A stretch of DNA of 64,000 bases from Natronoarchaeum rubrum (lineage in GTDB: Archaea; Halobacteriota; Halobacteria; Halobacteriales; Natronoarchaeaceae). A model generated the notes under the pieces. It saw only the letters and a program-made list of their open reading frames with translations, was not told where the DNA came from and did not search any database. The translations under genes and the position numbers were made by a program. Numbering within the stretch: position 1 is the first letter of the stretch; the number at the start of each line of letters is the position of its first letter. The DNA lies in contig NZ_JANHDP010000001.1 in the NCBI RefSeq assembly GCF_024494695.1, positions 558,001 to 622,000 on the forward strand, written 5' to 3'. This document shows positions 10,714 to 18,809 of the stretch, one piece after another.

Positions 10714-11826
10714 TTACTCGGTGTCGGCGTCGTCGGGTTGGGGTTCGGTGTCGGCGTCGTCGGGGCGGGGTTCGGGGTCGGCGTCGACCTGCGCGGCGGC
10801 GTCTTCGGCATCACCGTGCGCGGCCGCGTGCCCACCGCGATCGGCCGCCCGGTGCTGTTCCGGCGGCGCTTCCGGCTGTGCCGAACGCCTGTGCGTTACC
10901 GCCACGTCAGCCTGCCCGCTCGTGTCGTCGAACATCAGGTGAGTGTGGGGGTAAGCGATCTCGACGTCGGCGTCCTCCAGTTGCCCCCAGAGGTGCTCCT
11001 GGATGCGCGAACGCGCGACCAGCAGCTTGTACGGTTCCTGCAGCCAGTAGCGTAACGTCAGCAACACGCCGTGGTCGGCGTACTCGTCGATGTAGCAGGT
11101 CGGCGCGGCGTCGTAGCGCGCGCTGCCGACCCGGATTCCCGGTCCCCCAGTAATGACGTTGTCGACCTGTCGCGCCGACCGTTCGATGAGCTTCCGGGCT
11201 TCCGCGAGGTCGCTCTCGTAGGTCACGAGGATCGACAGCGACTGGCGGGTTCGCTCGTCCTCGGCGGAGTAGTTCACCACGTCGCGCTCGCGGATCGTCG
11301 AGTTCGGGACGACGATGAACGTGTTGTCCAGCGTGAACATCTTGGTGTACCGCAGCGTGATGTCCTCGACGAACCCTTTCTGGCCACCGTTGTTGTCGGT
11401 GAGTTCGATCATGTCGCCGATCTCGAACGGCTGGTCGGCGAGCACGAACAGACCGCTGATCACCGACGCCACGATCGGCGCGAGGATGACGGCCACGACC
11501 GCCGAGAACACCGTCACCGACAGCAGGATGTTGCCCGGCTGGAAGCCCATTATCTGGACGGCGATCGCGAGCGACAGCAGCAGGACGCTCGCGCGGATCC
11601 CCCGCAGCACCGTCTGGGTGATGCTGGGGCGCGCGAACTGTCGGGCGATCATCCGCCCGGCCGACCGGACGACCAGCTTCGAGACGTACCAGCCGACGAT
11701 CAACACCAGGATCGCCTCGACGTACTGCCAGACGACGCTCGGGACCGGCCGAGCGACGGCGTCGACCACAGGCGCGACCCGCGGGGGCAGTTGCACTGGA
11801 CCGATCGTCCCGGGGCCAATAGTCAT
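10714..11826 (-). CDS. MscS-type mechanosensitive channel with acidic repeat tail
   Basis: 370 residues. Three membrane helices (about residues 36-57, 77-96 and 100-130) precede the MscS beta domain, which starts at [11 protein letters not shown] and contains [15 protein letters not shown]. It should open under membrane tension and release solutes on hypo-osmotic shock. The C-terminal 60 residues are low-complexity, with Ala/His/Asp and a repeated PDDADTEPQ unit, and look disordered; the DNA there is correspondingly repetitive (10715-10790). A second MscS homologue is at 26428-27576. Confidence 0.9.
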   Translation of the reverse strand: MTIGPGTIGPVQLPPRVAPVVDAVARPVPSVVWQYVEAILVLIVGWYVSKLVVRSAGRMIARQFARPSITQTVLRGIRASVLLLSLAIAVQIMGFQPGNILLSVTVFSAVVAVILAPIVASVISGLFVLADQPFEIGDMIELTDNNGGQKGFVEDITLRYTKMFTLDNTFIVVPNSTIRERDVVNYSAEDERTRQSLSILVTYESDLAEARKLIERSARQVDNVITGGPGIRVGSARYDAAPTCYIDEYADHGVLLTLRYWLQEPYKLLVARSRIQEHLWGQLEDADVEIAYPHTHLMFDDTSGQADVAVTHRRSAQPEAPPEQHRAADRGGHAAAHGDAEDAAAQVDADPEPRPDDADTEPQPDDADTE

Positions 11827-11948
11827 ACCACGTTCATCTCGCCCGGTTCCGAATAAGGGTTGTGACCGGACGACGGCGTCGGACGCGGCCGACCGCGACG
11901 TGCCCTCGCGTCGGTGGAGTTACACGGCTCGCCGCCCTGTACGACCGT

Positions 11949-12461
11949 ATGGACGAGCACACCCGCGACCCGACCGTCGAACCGCCGGCGGGAAACCCGA
12001 CCGGGTGGCGACCCGAGGGCGCGGGCGACGGCGTCGACGCGATCGGGGGATCGGGCGCGTGGGAGCACGCCACGCTGCGGCGCGCCGTGGTCCACGGCGT
12101 CCGCCTCTACAACGCCGGCGAGTTCCACGAATCCCACGACTGCTTCGAGGACGAGTGGTACAACTACGGGAGCGGCACCACGGAAAGCGCGTTCGCCCAC
12201 GGGATGGTTCAGGTCGCCGCGGGCGCGTACAAGCACTTCGACTTCGAGAACGACGACGGGATGCGCTCGCTGTTTCGGACCGCGCTCCAGTACCTGCAGG
12301 GCGTCCCGAACGACTACTACGGCGTCGATCTGTTGGACGTCCGGACGACGCTGACGAACGCGCTGAACGATCCCACAGTGCTGGACGGCTGGAAGATTCG
12401 GATGGACGGCGCGACGCCGACGGCCGACCGCACCGATTTCGAGTACGCGGAACGGCTTTGA
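11949..12461 (+). CDS. DUF309 family protein
   Basis: 170 residues from ATG 11949. The core carries the DUF309 signature [18 protein letters not shown] followed by [17 protein letters not shown], forming an all-helical domain with a His/Glu-rich surface (about residues 45-110). Function is unknown; the HES-H-E-W pattern suggests a metal or active site, which is inference. The first 35 residues are poorly ordered. An earlier in-frame start at 11862 would give an Arg-rich N-terminus unlike haloarchaeal proteins. It is divergent from mscS. Confidence 0.85.
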   Translation: MDEHTRDPTVEPPAGNPTGWRPEGAGDGVDAIGGSGAWEHATLRRAVVHGVRLYNAGEFHESHDCFEDEWYNYGSGTTESAFAHGMVQVAAGAYKHFDFENDDGMRSLFRTALQYLQGVPNDYYGVDLLDVRTTLTNALNDPTVLDGWKIRMDGATPTADRTDFEYAERL

Positions 12462-12500
12462 AACGTCCGGGCAGAGACGCACGTGCCGCGTCGTCCCGCC

Positions 12501-12547
12501 CGACGCCGAGACGTTCCCCCGACGCCGAGACGTTCCCCCGACGCCGA
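12501..12547. repeat. 2.5 tandem copies of a 19-bp unit
   Basis: The unit CGACGCCGAGACGTTCCCC occurs at 12501-12519 and 12520-12538 without mismatch, followed by its first nine bases at 12539-12547. It lies in the 229-nt space between the DUF309 gene and a small membrane gene. I see no gene in this stretch. It may be polymerase-slippage DNA or a repeated protein-binding site. Confidence 0.7.
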
Positions 12548-12690
12548 CCGCATCGTTGGCACGACGGGGTCGTCGTTTCGAGGGGCGAGCAACCCCCGAG
12601 CAACTTGGGGCAGAGACTATCCGTCGCTCTCTGGTCATCGAGCGTTTGACTCGAAGGGACTATCATTCACGATGACGAACAGGTTCGACG

Positions 12691-12879
12691 ATGCAGTCCG
12701 CCCTCTTCAACTGGAACCTCGAGCGACTAACGAGAATCGGTGGTAGCGCCGTCGCCGTTTTTCTGGCACTTCGTCTCACCGATGGTTTTGGGATGGGGGT
12801 CGCGGTCGCGGTCGTACTGGCGATGGTCCTTGATATTCCATGGTGGCTGTACAGACGCTCTGCCGAACGAGGCGAATGA
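12691..12879 (+). CDS. small membrane protein, function unknown
   Basis: 62 residues. An amphipathic start (MQSALFNWNLERLTRIGG) is followed by one long or two short membrane spans (about residues 18-52, including VAVAVVLAMVLDIPWWL) and a charged tail RRSAERGE. There are no known motifs. It is preceded by the tandem-repeat region and faces the convergent bat-type regulator 79 nt away. The base composition is slightly less GC-rich than its neighbours. It could be a genuine small membrane protein, though short length keeps confidence moderate. Confidence 0.5.
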   Translation: MQSALFNWNLERLTRIGGSAVAVFLALRLTDGFGMGVAVAVVLAMVLDIPWWLYRRSAERGE

Positions 12880-12958
12880 TACGCATCGGTGAGTATCAAA
12901 GCGTTCGATGCGGGTTCGGGGAGCCACCCGGATAAAGAAGCGTACAACCGGCTACCTG

Positions 12959-13609
12959 TCAGGGTTCGACGCCGCCTTCCAGCATCGCGTCGTAGAGCTT
13001 CGACTGAGCGGCCGCGAGGTGTTCCGTGAACGTTGAGCGCGCGATACCCAGGTCCTCGGCGACCTCGCTGGCGTTGGCTCCTTTGGGGTACTCGAAGTAC
13101 CCGAGTTCGTGAGCGCGTTTGAGCACTCGCCGCTGTCGGTCGGTCAGCGCAGAGCGGTCCACGACGACCGCGTCGGTCTCGTCTCCGCCGTCGTCGCCGC
13201 GCGACAGCGTCCGGAGGTGGACGCCGTCGAACGCGTCGTCGAGTGCGGCGACGACGGCCCGGACCTCCGCGACGTCCGCGGCGCGGAATGAGATTTTCAG
13301 CCCGCCGTCCGCGGCGCTGATGTCGGCCAGCGGCGGCCCGGTATGCTCGACGAGATCGCAGGCACAGAGCTCGTCGCGCTCGCGCTCGAAGCGGTACACC
13401 GTCCGGTCGCCCTCGCTCGCGACCGGCGTCGCGTCGACCGACAGTTCGGCGTCGCCGTCGACGGCGAACTCCTCGGCGACGACGCCGTCGCGGCCTCCGG
13501 TCGCGCGGTCGATGCGGTCGATCCGAGCGTCGGCGTCGACCGATGCGGTGGCGACCGGGCAGTCGCCGGGCGATTCGATCTCGATCCGTGCGCGCACACC
13601 GCCGTTCAT
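12959..13609 (-). CDS. bacterio-opsin-activator-type HTH_10 transcriptional regulator
   Basis: 216 residues. The N-terminal 150 residues form the bat-associated sensor-like domain. The C-terminus is a helix-turn-helix of the HTH_10 type: LTDRQRRVLKRAHELGYFEYPK, then ASEVAEDLGIARSTFTEHL near residues 185-205. Such proteins are typical haloarchaeal regulators, often of redox- or light-linked genes; the target here is unknown. A TATA-like TTTTACG lies about 26 nt upstream on the minus strand, making a leaderless mRNA likely. The gene it most plausibly shares an intergenic region with is the divergent HTH/membrane pair. Confidence 0.9.
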   Translation of the reverse strand: MNGGVRARIEIESPGDCPVATASVDADARIDRIDRATGGRDGVVAEEFAVDGDAELSVDATPVASEGDRTVYRFERERDELCACDLVEHTGPPLADISAADGGLKISFRAADVAEVRAVVAALDDAFDGVHLRTLSRGDDGGDETDAVVVDRSALTDRQRRVLKRAHELGYFEYPKGANASEVAEDLGIARSTFTEHLAAAQSKLYDAMLEGGVEP

Positions 13610-13825
13610 GCTCTACCCTGCGTTCTGGGGGCGTAAAAACCGGACAGCGAATTTTCACGCGACGGGAATCGTCGGCCCCTCGCGGTAGCGAACATGTTCG
13701 GCGGGCGTCCTACCGACGGCAGGCCCGTAGCCGGCGACATGGTCTTCGAACCAGTCGTCGCGTCGGACTCTCGCCGGGCCGTCCGCGGCGACCGACGCCG
13801 TCGCCGCCGCGTCGCAACAACAGAC

Positions 13826-13834
13826 CATTTATAT
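13826..13834 (+). promoter_or_regulatory. TATA-like box that decides the start of the HTH gene
   Basis: CATTTATAT overlaps the first possible ATG (13833). With a transcription start about 26 nt downstream, only the ATG at 13860 can be used, giving a leaderless transcript. Confidence 0.55.
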
Positions 13835-13859
13835 GGCCCAACCGACCATGGACGATAGG

Positions 13860-14237
13860 ATGGTACGGGATCCGTTTTCCGACGAGGACGTCCCCGATGC
13901 AGACGAGCTCCTCGGGGCGCTGGAAGATCCCGACTGCCGGACGATCATCCGGCAACTTGAGGAACCCATGACCGCGAGCGAACTGTCCGACGAATGTGAG
14001 ATTCCGCTGTCGACCATCTACCGGAAGCTCGACACCATGTCGGACGCGACGCTGCTCGACGAGCTGACGGAGGTGCGCGGCGACGGGCACCACACGACGC
14101 GCTACGAGATCGCGTTCGACGAGGTGCGACTCGTCCTCGAAGACGATCGCAGCCTCGAAGTCGACGTCAGCCGCCCGGCGCGCACGGCCGACGAGCGGCT
14201 CGCGGACATGTGGTCGGAGGTGAGCAAAGAACTATGA
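13860..14237 (+). CDS. ArsR-like winged-helix regulator, first copy of an HTH/membrane module
   Basis: 125 residues from ATG 13860. The winged helix has LLGALEDPDCRTIIRQL, MTASELSDECEIPLSTIYRKLD (recognition helix) and a C-terminal half with HHTTRYEIAFDEV, ending in RLADMWSEVSKEL. It probably represses or activates its own operon. Its stop overlaps the start of the next gene by four bases (ATGA), so the two are translationally coupled. A paralogue with the same order, coupling and C-terminal D-W motif is at 35687-36121. ATGs at 13833 and 13848 lie in or just after the TATA element and are disfavoured. Confidence 0.85.
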   Translation: MVRDPFSDEDVPDADELLGALEDPDCRTIIRQLEEPMTASELSDECEIPLSTIYRKLDTMSDATLLDELTEVRGDGHHTTRYEIAFDEVRLVLEDDRSLEVDVSRPARTADERLADMWSEVSKEL

Positions 14238-14527
14238 CACACGGCACTGCGGGACCGGCGGTAACGACGGCGATGGCGGTCGTCAAGACACTGATACTGA
14301 TCACTGGCGGGGTCATTACGTACTTCGCGTTCAGGGCGTACCGTCGCACCGACAGCAGATCGCTCGGAGCGCTGGCGCTTGGCTTCGGCCTGATAACCAT
14401 GGGAACGTTCCTCGCCGGCGTGGTCGCCGACGTGATCGGGATGTCGCTCGCTGTGGGCGTCCTCACCGAGAGCGTGCTCGTACTGGCCGGCTTTCTCGTG
14501 ATCGCGTACTCGCTGTACACGCGGTAA
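14234..14527 (+). CDS. three-helix membrane protein coupled to the HTH gene
   Basis: 97 residues with three membrane spans (about residues 14-31, 42-64 and 70-93). Between spans 1 and 2 is the loop FRAYRRTDSRS. The start overlaps the regulator stop (ATGA at 14234-14237). The second copy of this module encodes a similar protein with FRGYRRNDSVR at the same position, so the YRR-DS loop appears to be a family signature. I infer a membrane sensor or accessory partner of the HTH protein; no enzymatic motif is visible. Confidence 0.8.
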   Translation: MTHGTAGPAVTTAMAVVKTLILITGGVITYFAFRAYRRTDSRSLGALALGFGLITMGTFLAGVVADVIGMSLAVGVLTESVLVLAGFLVIAYSLYTR

Positions 14528-14712
14528 ACGCCGGCGCGCATCGCGTCCGACCCCGGCGATTCTACTTAAGCGGGCCAGCCGTATCGGCCGGTTCGTCCGT
14601 CCGTGTAGCCGTTACCCTTCACATTGCAGTCGTTTAAGTGCGAACTGCGAGCCGATTCCTACGACGTGAGAATTGGCTTTCCCCGTTAACAGTGTCCGGC
14701 GGCTACGCTCAG

Positions 14713-15192
14713 ATGGAGACAATGACAGATCGAACGGACGGGGTTTCCCGACGGCGGTTCGTCAGTATCGCAGCGGCGTCGGCCGCGGTGCCCGCGCTGG
14801 CAGGCTGTACGAGCAGCGGCGACGATGCCGAGCCCGCCGATGGAAATAACGACGACGGCGGGAACAACAACGGTAGCAGCGACAGCAGCGACGGTAGCGG
14901 TGACGGCGGAGGCGGTGGCTCCACCGTCATCGTCGGCCCGGGCGGCGACTTCACGTTCGATCCCGAGGAGCTGACGGTTTCGACGGGAACCACCGTCACG
15001 TTCGAGTGGGACTCGAACTTCCACAACGTCGTCCCGACGTCCCAGCCGAGCGACGCGGACTGGTCCGGCGAGACCGATACCTTCGATTCGGGCCACACCT
15101 ACGAGTACACCTTCGAGGTCGCGGGCACCTACGAGTACGTCTGCGAGCCCCACGAGGGCTCGGGGATGACCGGCACGATCATCGTCGAATAG
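14713..15192 (+). CDS. halocyanin-like blue copper lipoprotein
   Basis: 159 residues from ATG 14713 (ATG 14722 is also possible). A Tat motif SRRRFVSIAAASA and lipobox ALAGC are followed by a 40-residue Asp/Asn/Ser/Gly linker, so the protein is exported, lipid-anchored and tethered at the cell surface. The cupredoxin domain supplies the four type-1 copper ligands: His in FHNVV, then Cys, His and Met in YVCEPHEGSGM. It should carry single electrons to or from respiratory complexes. It lies between the HTH/membrane pair and a ferritin-like gene, with no obvious operon partner. Confidence 0.93.
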   Translation: METMTDRTDGVSRRRFVSIAAASAAVPALAGCTSSGDDAEPADGNNDDGGNNNGSSDSSDGSGDGGGGGSTVIVGPGGDFTFDPEELTVSTGTTVTFEWDSNFHNVVPTSQPSDADWSGETDTFDSGHTYEYTFEVAGTYEYVCEPHEGSGMTGTIIVE

Positions 15193-15264
15193 GATCCGAC
15201 GCCGCCGGACTTTCGTGCGGTTCTTTCTCCGAACTATTACTTTGCGGGCGGCGTAGCCTATGCC

Positions 15265-15771
15265 ATGACCGACATCGATACGCTCGAAGACCTCTTCGAG
15301 CACGAACTCGCCGCGCTGTACTACGTCGAGACCGAGCTGATCGACGTGCTCGACGAACTGGCCCTGGAGTCGCGGAACGATGAGATCAAGGAGGCGTTCG
15401 CCGACCACCGCGAGGAGACCCGCGAGCACGCCACCCGGCTCGAAGACGCGTTCCGCGCGATCGGCGCGTCCAGCCACAGCGAGCGCAGCGCGACGCTGGA
15501 CGGCCTCGCCGCGGACCGCCAGCGGGTCGTCGAGGCGACCGACGACCCCGACCTGGTCGACTCCCACTCGGTCGCGATCGGCCGCCGGATAGAGGCCGTC
15601 GAGATCGAACAGTACGAGTCGCTGCTCCGGATGGCCGACGAACTCGACTACGACGAGGACGTCACCGAACCGCTCGAAGAGACGCTGGACGAGGAGGAGG
15701 ACGCCAAACAAAAACTGAGCGCGATCGGCGAGGAATCGCGATTCGGCAAGCTGCTGGCGAAGCTTCGCTGA
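15265..15771 (+). CDS. YciE/YciF-like ferritin-fold protein (DUF892)
   Basis: 168 residues forming a four-helix bundle. The start MTDIDTLEDLFEHELAALYYVE and the HREETREHATRLED helix are typical of DUF892, and Glu/His residues on the bundle (ELAALYYVETE, H-E-R) could bind a di-iron centre. The family is linked to stress but its reaction is unknown. A TATA-like CTATTACTT at 15234-15242 lies the right distance upstream for a leaderless mRNA starting at ATG 15265. It is transcribed in the same direction as halocyanin (72-nt gap) but has its own promoter. Confidence 0.88.
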   Translation: MTDIDTLEDLFEHELAALYYVETELIDVLDELALESRNDEIKEAFADHREETREHATRLEDAFRAIGASSHSERSATLDGLAADRQRVVEATDDPDLVDSHSVAIGRRIEAVEIEQYESLLRMADELDYDEDVTEPLEETLDEEEDAKQKLSAIGEESRFGKLLAKLR

Positions 15772-15847
15772 GTCGTCGACCCGACCGACCTCGCGCAGGG
15801 TCGCGCGTCCCGAAGCTGTTTTCGTCGCCGAGCGAGAGCGTCCGGAC

Positions 15848-16507
15848 GTGCACGTCGTCGTCAACGCAGCGACCAGCGTCGACGGAAAGCTCTCGTCGCG
15901 ACGCCGCAAGCAGATCGCGATCAGCGGGCCCGAGGACTTCGACCGAGTCGACCGGCTGCGGGCCGACAGCGACGCGGTGATGGTCGGCGTCGGGACGGTG
16001 CTGGCCGACGATCCGAGCCTGACGCTCGACGAGTCGGAGCGACGCGAGCGCCGGGTCGATCAGGGGGAACCGGCGAACCCGGCCCGCGTCGTCGCCGACT
16101 CCCGCGCGCGGACGCCGACCGACGCCCGGATCCTCGACGACGCGGCGACGACGTACGTCCTCGTGGCCGACGCCGCGCCCGACGAGCGCGTCGACGCGCT
16201 TCGCGCGAGCGGCGCCGAGATCGTTCGCGCCGGCGCGGACCGCGTCGCGCTCCCGGCGGCGTTCGAGAAACTGGAATCCGCCGGAGTCGAGCGGCTGATG
16301 GTCGAGGGCGGCGGCGAACTCATCTTCTCGCTGTTCGATGCCGGGCTCGTCGACGAGCTGTCGGCGTTCGTCGGTCCGACGCTCATCGGCGGTCGCGACG
16401 CGCCGACGCTGGCCGACGGTGAGGGGTTCGTCGACGAGTTTCCGGAGCTGACGCTGGAGGGCGTCGAACGGCTCGACGACGGCGTCGTGCTCACCTGGAG
16501 CGCGTGA
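15848..16507 (+). CDS. arfC: 2,5-diamino-6-(ribosylamino)pyrimidinone 5'-phosphate reductase (riboflavin pathway)
   Basis: 219 residues from GTG 15848. It belongs to the RibD-C/dihydrofolate-reductase fold: ATSVDGKLSS near the start, VGVGTVLADDP near residue 45, and the cofactor-binding MVEGGGELIFSLFDAGLVDE near residue 150. In archaea this enzyme reduces the ribose of the GTP-derived pyrimidine with NAD(P)H, the step after ArfB. The first enzyme of the pathway, GTP cyclohydrolase III, is also in this window (49771-50532), though 34 kb away. Length and motif order match single-domain archaeal reductases, not the two-domain bacterial RibD. Confidence 0.9.
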   Translation: MHVVVNAATSVDGKLSSRRRKQIAISGPEDFDRVDRLRADSDAVMVGVGTVLADDPSLTLDESERRERRVDQGEPANPARVVADSRARTPTDARILDDAATTYVLVADAAPDERVDALRASGAEIVRAGADRVALPAAFEKLESAGVERLMVEGGGELIFSLFDAGLVDELSAFVGPTLIGGRDAPTLADGEGFVDEFPELTLEGVERLDDGVVLTWSA

Positions 16508-16543
16508 CCGTCGTCGGAAGAATCGGCTTCGGATCGGCGGCGA

Positions 16544-16834
16544 TCAGTGGTCGTGGCCGGTCATCTCGCCGAACGTCTGGCCGAACCGCTCCTCGAAGCG
16601 GTCCAGCGTCTCCTCCTCGATCTCCTTGATCTCGGGACCGGCCTCGCCCTGCCCGTGGTGGACGGCGCCGTGGATGCGCTGAGCGCAGCTGATCAGCGCG
16701 AGGTCGCCGACGATCTGAGCTGGCGACTCGCCGTCCTCCTCGGCCAGCAGCTCCAGCATGTCGGTCGGGATGGACAGCTCGTCGCTCGATCCGTCGTCGG
16801 CCTCGATCGTGAACGTCGTTTCGTCGGATGCCAT
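16544..16834 (-). CDS. conserved haloarchaeal hypothetical protein, acidic
   Basis: 96 residues from ATG 16834. An extended N-terminal strand region (TTFTIEADDGS, ELSIPTDML) is followed by helices LISCAQRIHGAVHHG and EEETLDRFEERFGQTFGEMTGH, ending in His-Asp-His. It is soluble and acidic, with no recognised motif. On the minus strand CTCTTTTACG at 16856-16866 is a good TATA box for a leaderless start. It lies 62 nt downstream of the thioredoxin reductase gene on the same strand but appears to have its own promoter. Confidence 0.7.
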   Translation of the reverse strand: MASDETTFTIEADDGSSDELSIPTDMLELLAEEDGESPAQIVGDLALISCAQRIHGAVHHGQGEAGPEIKEIEEETLDRFEERFGQTFGEMTGHDH

Positions 16835-16896
16835 ACCGACGCTTCGGCGTCGCGGCGTAAAAGAGGGGTGTTCTTCTGCCGCGGCGTCCTCGCCGA

Positions 16897-18243
16897 TCAG
16901 TCGTCGGACTCGGCCAGCGCGGCGTCCTCGGTCGACGCCTCGGCGTCGCCGGCTTCGGTTCGCTCTTCGAGGTACTCGTCGGCGTCGATCGCGGCCTTGC
17001 AACCCATGCCAGCCGCGGTGACCGCCTGCTGGTAGTGGTAGTCGACGACGTCGCCCGCGCCGAAGATGCCGGGCACGTCGGTGGCGGTCTGGCCGCCGCC
17101 GAAGCCGCCCTTGGTCTTCAGGTAGCCGTCCTCGTCCATCTCCACGCCGGTCCCTTCGAGGTAGCCGGTGTTGGGCGTGTGGCCGATGGCGTAGAACACG
17201 GCGCCGACGTCCATCTCGAACTCGTCGACCTCCTCGGCGTACTCGGGATCGTCGAGCTTGTCGGTCGGGTGGCCCTCGGGGTGTTCGACCAGCGATACCT
17301 CCTCGACGCCGGCTTCCTCGCTGCCGTGGAGCTCGGTGACCTCGGTGTTGCGCAGGATCTCGATGTCGTCGTCTTCGACCTGCTCTTGCACGCGGTCGAC
17401 CCAGTAGTCCTCGGCGCGGAACTCCTCGCGGCGGTGGACCAGATAGACCGTGTCGGCGAACTTCGTCAGGAAGCTCGCTTCCTCCATCGCGGCGTCGCCG
17501 CCACCGACGACGATCATGTCCTCGTCGCGGAAGAAGGCGCCGTCGCAGGTCGCACACGTCGAGAGGCCGTAGCCCATCAGCTCGTCCTCGCCGGGGACGC
17601 CGAGCGTCCGGGCGCTCGCGCCGCTGGCGGCGATCACGGCGTCGGCCGTGTACACGTCACCGTTTTTCAGCTCGACGCGGAACGGCCGCGAGGAGTCGTC
17701 GACCGACTCGATGACGCCGTTTTTCAGGTCGGCGCCGAACTTCCGAGCCTGCTCTTTCATGTTGTTGACCAGCTCGGGGCCGCTGATCCCCTCGGGGAAG
17801 CCGGGGTAGTTCGCCACGTCGGTCGTCAGGGTGAGCTGGCCGCCGGGCTCGTCGCCCTCGATGACCAGCGGGTCGTTGTTCGACCGGCCGGCGTAGATCG
17901 CGGCAGTGAGCCCGGAGATCCCGGTTCCGGCGACGACGAGCGTGCGGTGCTCGACGATTTCGTCGTTATCATCCTCGGTAAGTCCGAGTTTCTCGTCGAG
18001 CTCGCCGGTCTCGTCGAGCGCGCTCGTGTCGTCCCAGCCGCCGATCAGCTCGTCGTCGACGAACACCTCGGGTGCGGTCTTGCGGCCGTCGGCTCGCTCG
18101 ACCATCTCCTCGAACAGCTCGTCGTCGCCCGTCACGTTGTACTCCTCGTAGTCGACGCCCTTGGCGTCGAACAGGTCCTTGGCCTTCTCGCAGTACGAGC
18201 AGTTTTCCTTCGTATAGATCTCCACCCGTGGCTCGTCGCTCAT
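16897..18243 (-). CDS. glutaredoxin-thioredoxin reductase fusion
   Basis: 448 residues. Residues 1-80 are a glutaredoxin domain with active site CSYC and the cis-Pro segment TAPEVFVDDELIGGWDD. From residue 100 a thioredoxin-reductase domain begins with the FAD motif VVAGTGISGLTAAIYAG, the redox pair CATCDGAFF, the NAD(P)-binding VVGGGDAAMEEA, VHRREEFRA, and the FAD-binding end GIFGAGDV. A low-complexity acidic tail ends the protein. Electrons could pass from NAD(P)H through FAD and CATC to the attached CSYC domain and then to substrates. A TATA-like GTATTTAGC on the opposite strand near 18268-18276 supports start 18243. Confidence 0.92.
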   Translation of the reverse strand: MSDEPRVEIYTKENCSYCEKAKDLFDAKGVDYEEYNVTGDDELFEEMVERADGRKTAPEVFVDDELIGGWDDTSALDETGELDEKLGLTEDDNDEIVEHRTLVVAGTGISGLTAAIYAGRSNNDPLVIEGDEPGGQLTLTTDVANYPGFPEGISGPELVNNMKEQARKFGADLKNGVIESVDDSSRPFRVELKNGDVYTADAVIAASGASARTLGVPGEDELMGYGLSTCATCDGAFFRDEDMIVVGGGDAAMEEASFLTKFADTVYLVHRREEFRAEDYWVDRVQEQVEDDDIEILRNTEVTELHGSEEAGVEEVSLVEHPEGHPTDKLDDPEYAEEVDEFEMDVGAVFYAIGHTPNTGYLEGTGVEMDEDGYLKTKGGFGGGQTATDVPGIFGAGDVVDYHYQQAVTAAGMGCKAAIDADEYLEERTEAGDAEASTEDAALAESDD

Positions 18244-18456
18244 GCCAGGACGTTGCTACGCTGGGGGTATTTAGCTTGCGTTGTTGTGCGATCGGACCGC
18301 ATTTTGGGTACTGACTCGTACGTGCCAGAACCTACGGTAACGGTGCCCAGGGGACGAAACAGTGCTCGACGAAACAGCGCAAACAGCGGCGGCGCTCTGG
18401 CGCCCGGCGACCCGACAGCCGAAGCGCTTTCCCCGGCGACCGCCCACCACACTCGC

Positions 18457-18741
18457 ATGGCAGCCGACATCGACGAGAAGACCGACCGCTACGAGGGCCT
18501 GCTCGCCGAGGCGCTCGACGCCGCCGAGATCGCACCGGCCGAGGGGACGCCGCTGCACGACGCCGCTTTGGAGTGTCGCGAGATGGCGGCGTCGTACCTC
18601 GAAGACGGCCGACATTTCCGCGAGAACGACGATCTCGTGAACGCGCTGGCGTCGTTTTCCTACGGCCACGCGTGGCTCGACGCCGGCGCCCGGATCGGTC
18701 TGTTCGACGTGCCGACCGAGGGTCACCTGTTCACCGTTTGA
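18457..18741 (+). CDS. DUF357 family protein
   Basis: 94 residues from ATG 18457. It is helical throughout, with EKTDRYEGLLAEALDAAEI, LECREMAASYLEDGRHFRE and LVNALASFSYGHAWLDAGARIGLF, the pattern of archaeal DUF357 proteins. Function is unknown; the fold suggests a small helical-bundle RNA- or protein-binding protein, which is inference. It ends 68 nt before the TrkA-N/DHH gene, which has its own TATA-like box. An in-frame extension to 17035 runs antisense through the reductase gene and is rejected. Confidence 0.85.
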   Translation: MAADIDEKTDRYEGLLAEALDAAEIAPAEGTPLHDAALECREMAASYLEDGRHFRENDDLVNALASFSYGHAWLDAGARIGLFDVPTEGHLFTV

Positions 18742-18809
18742 AACTGCTGTCGGCGGGCGCTCACTTCTTCGGGATTGTTAAGTAGTGGCCCCCGCAAGGT
18801 GTCGGTCAC

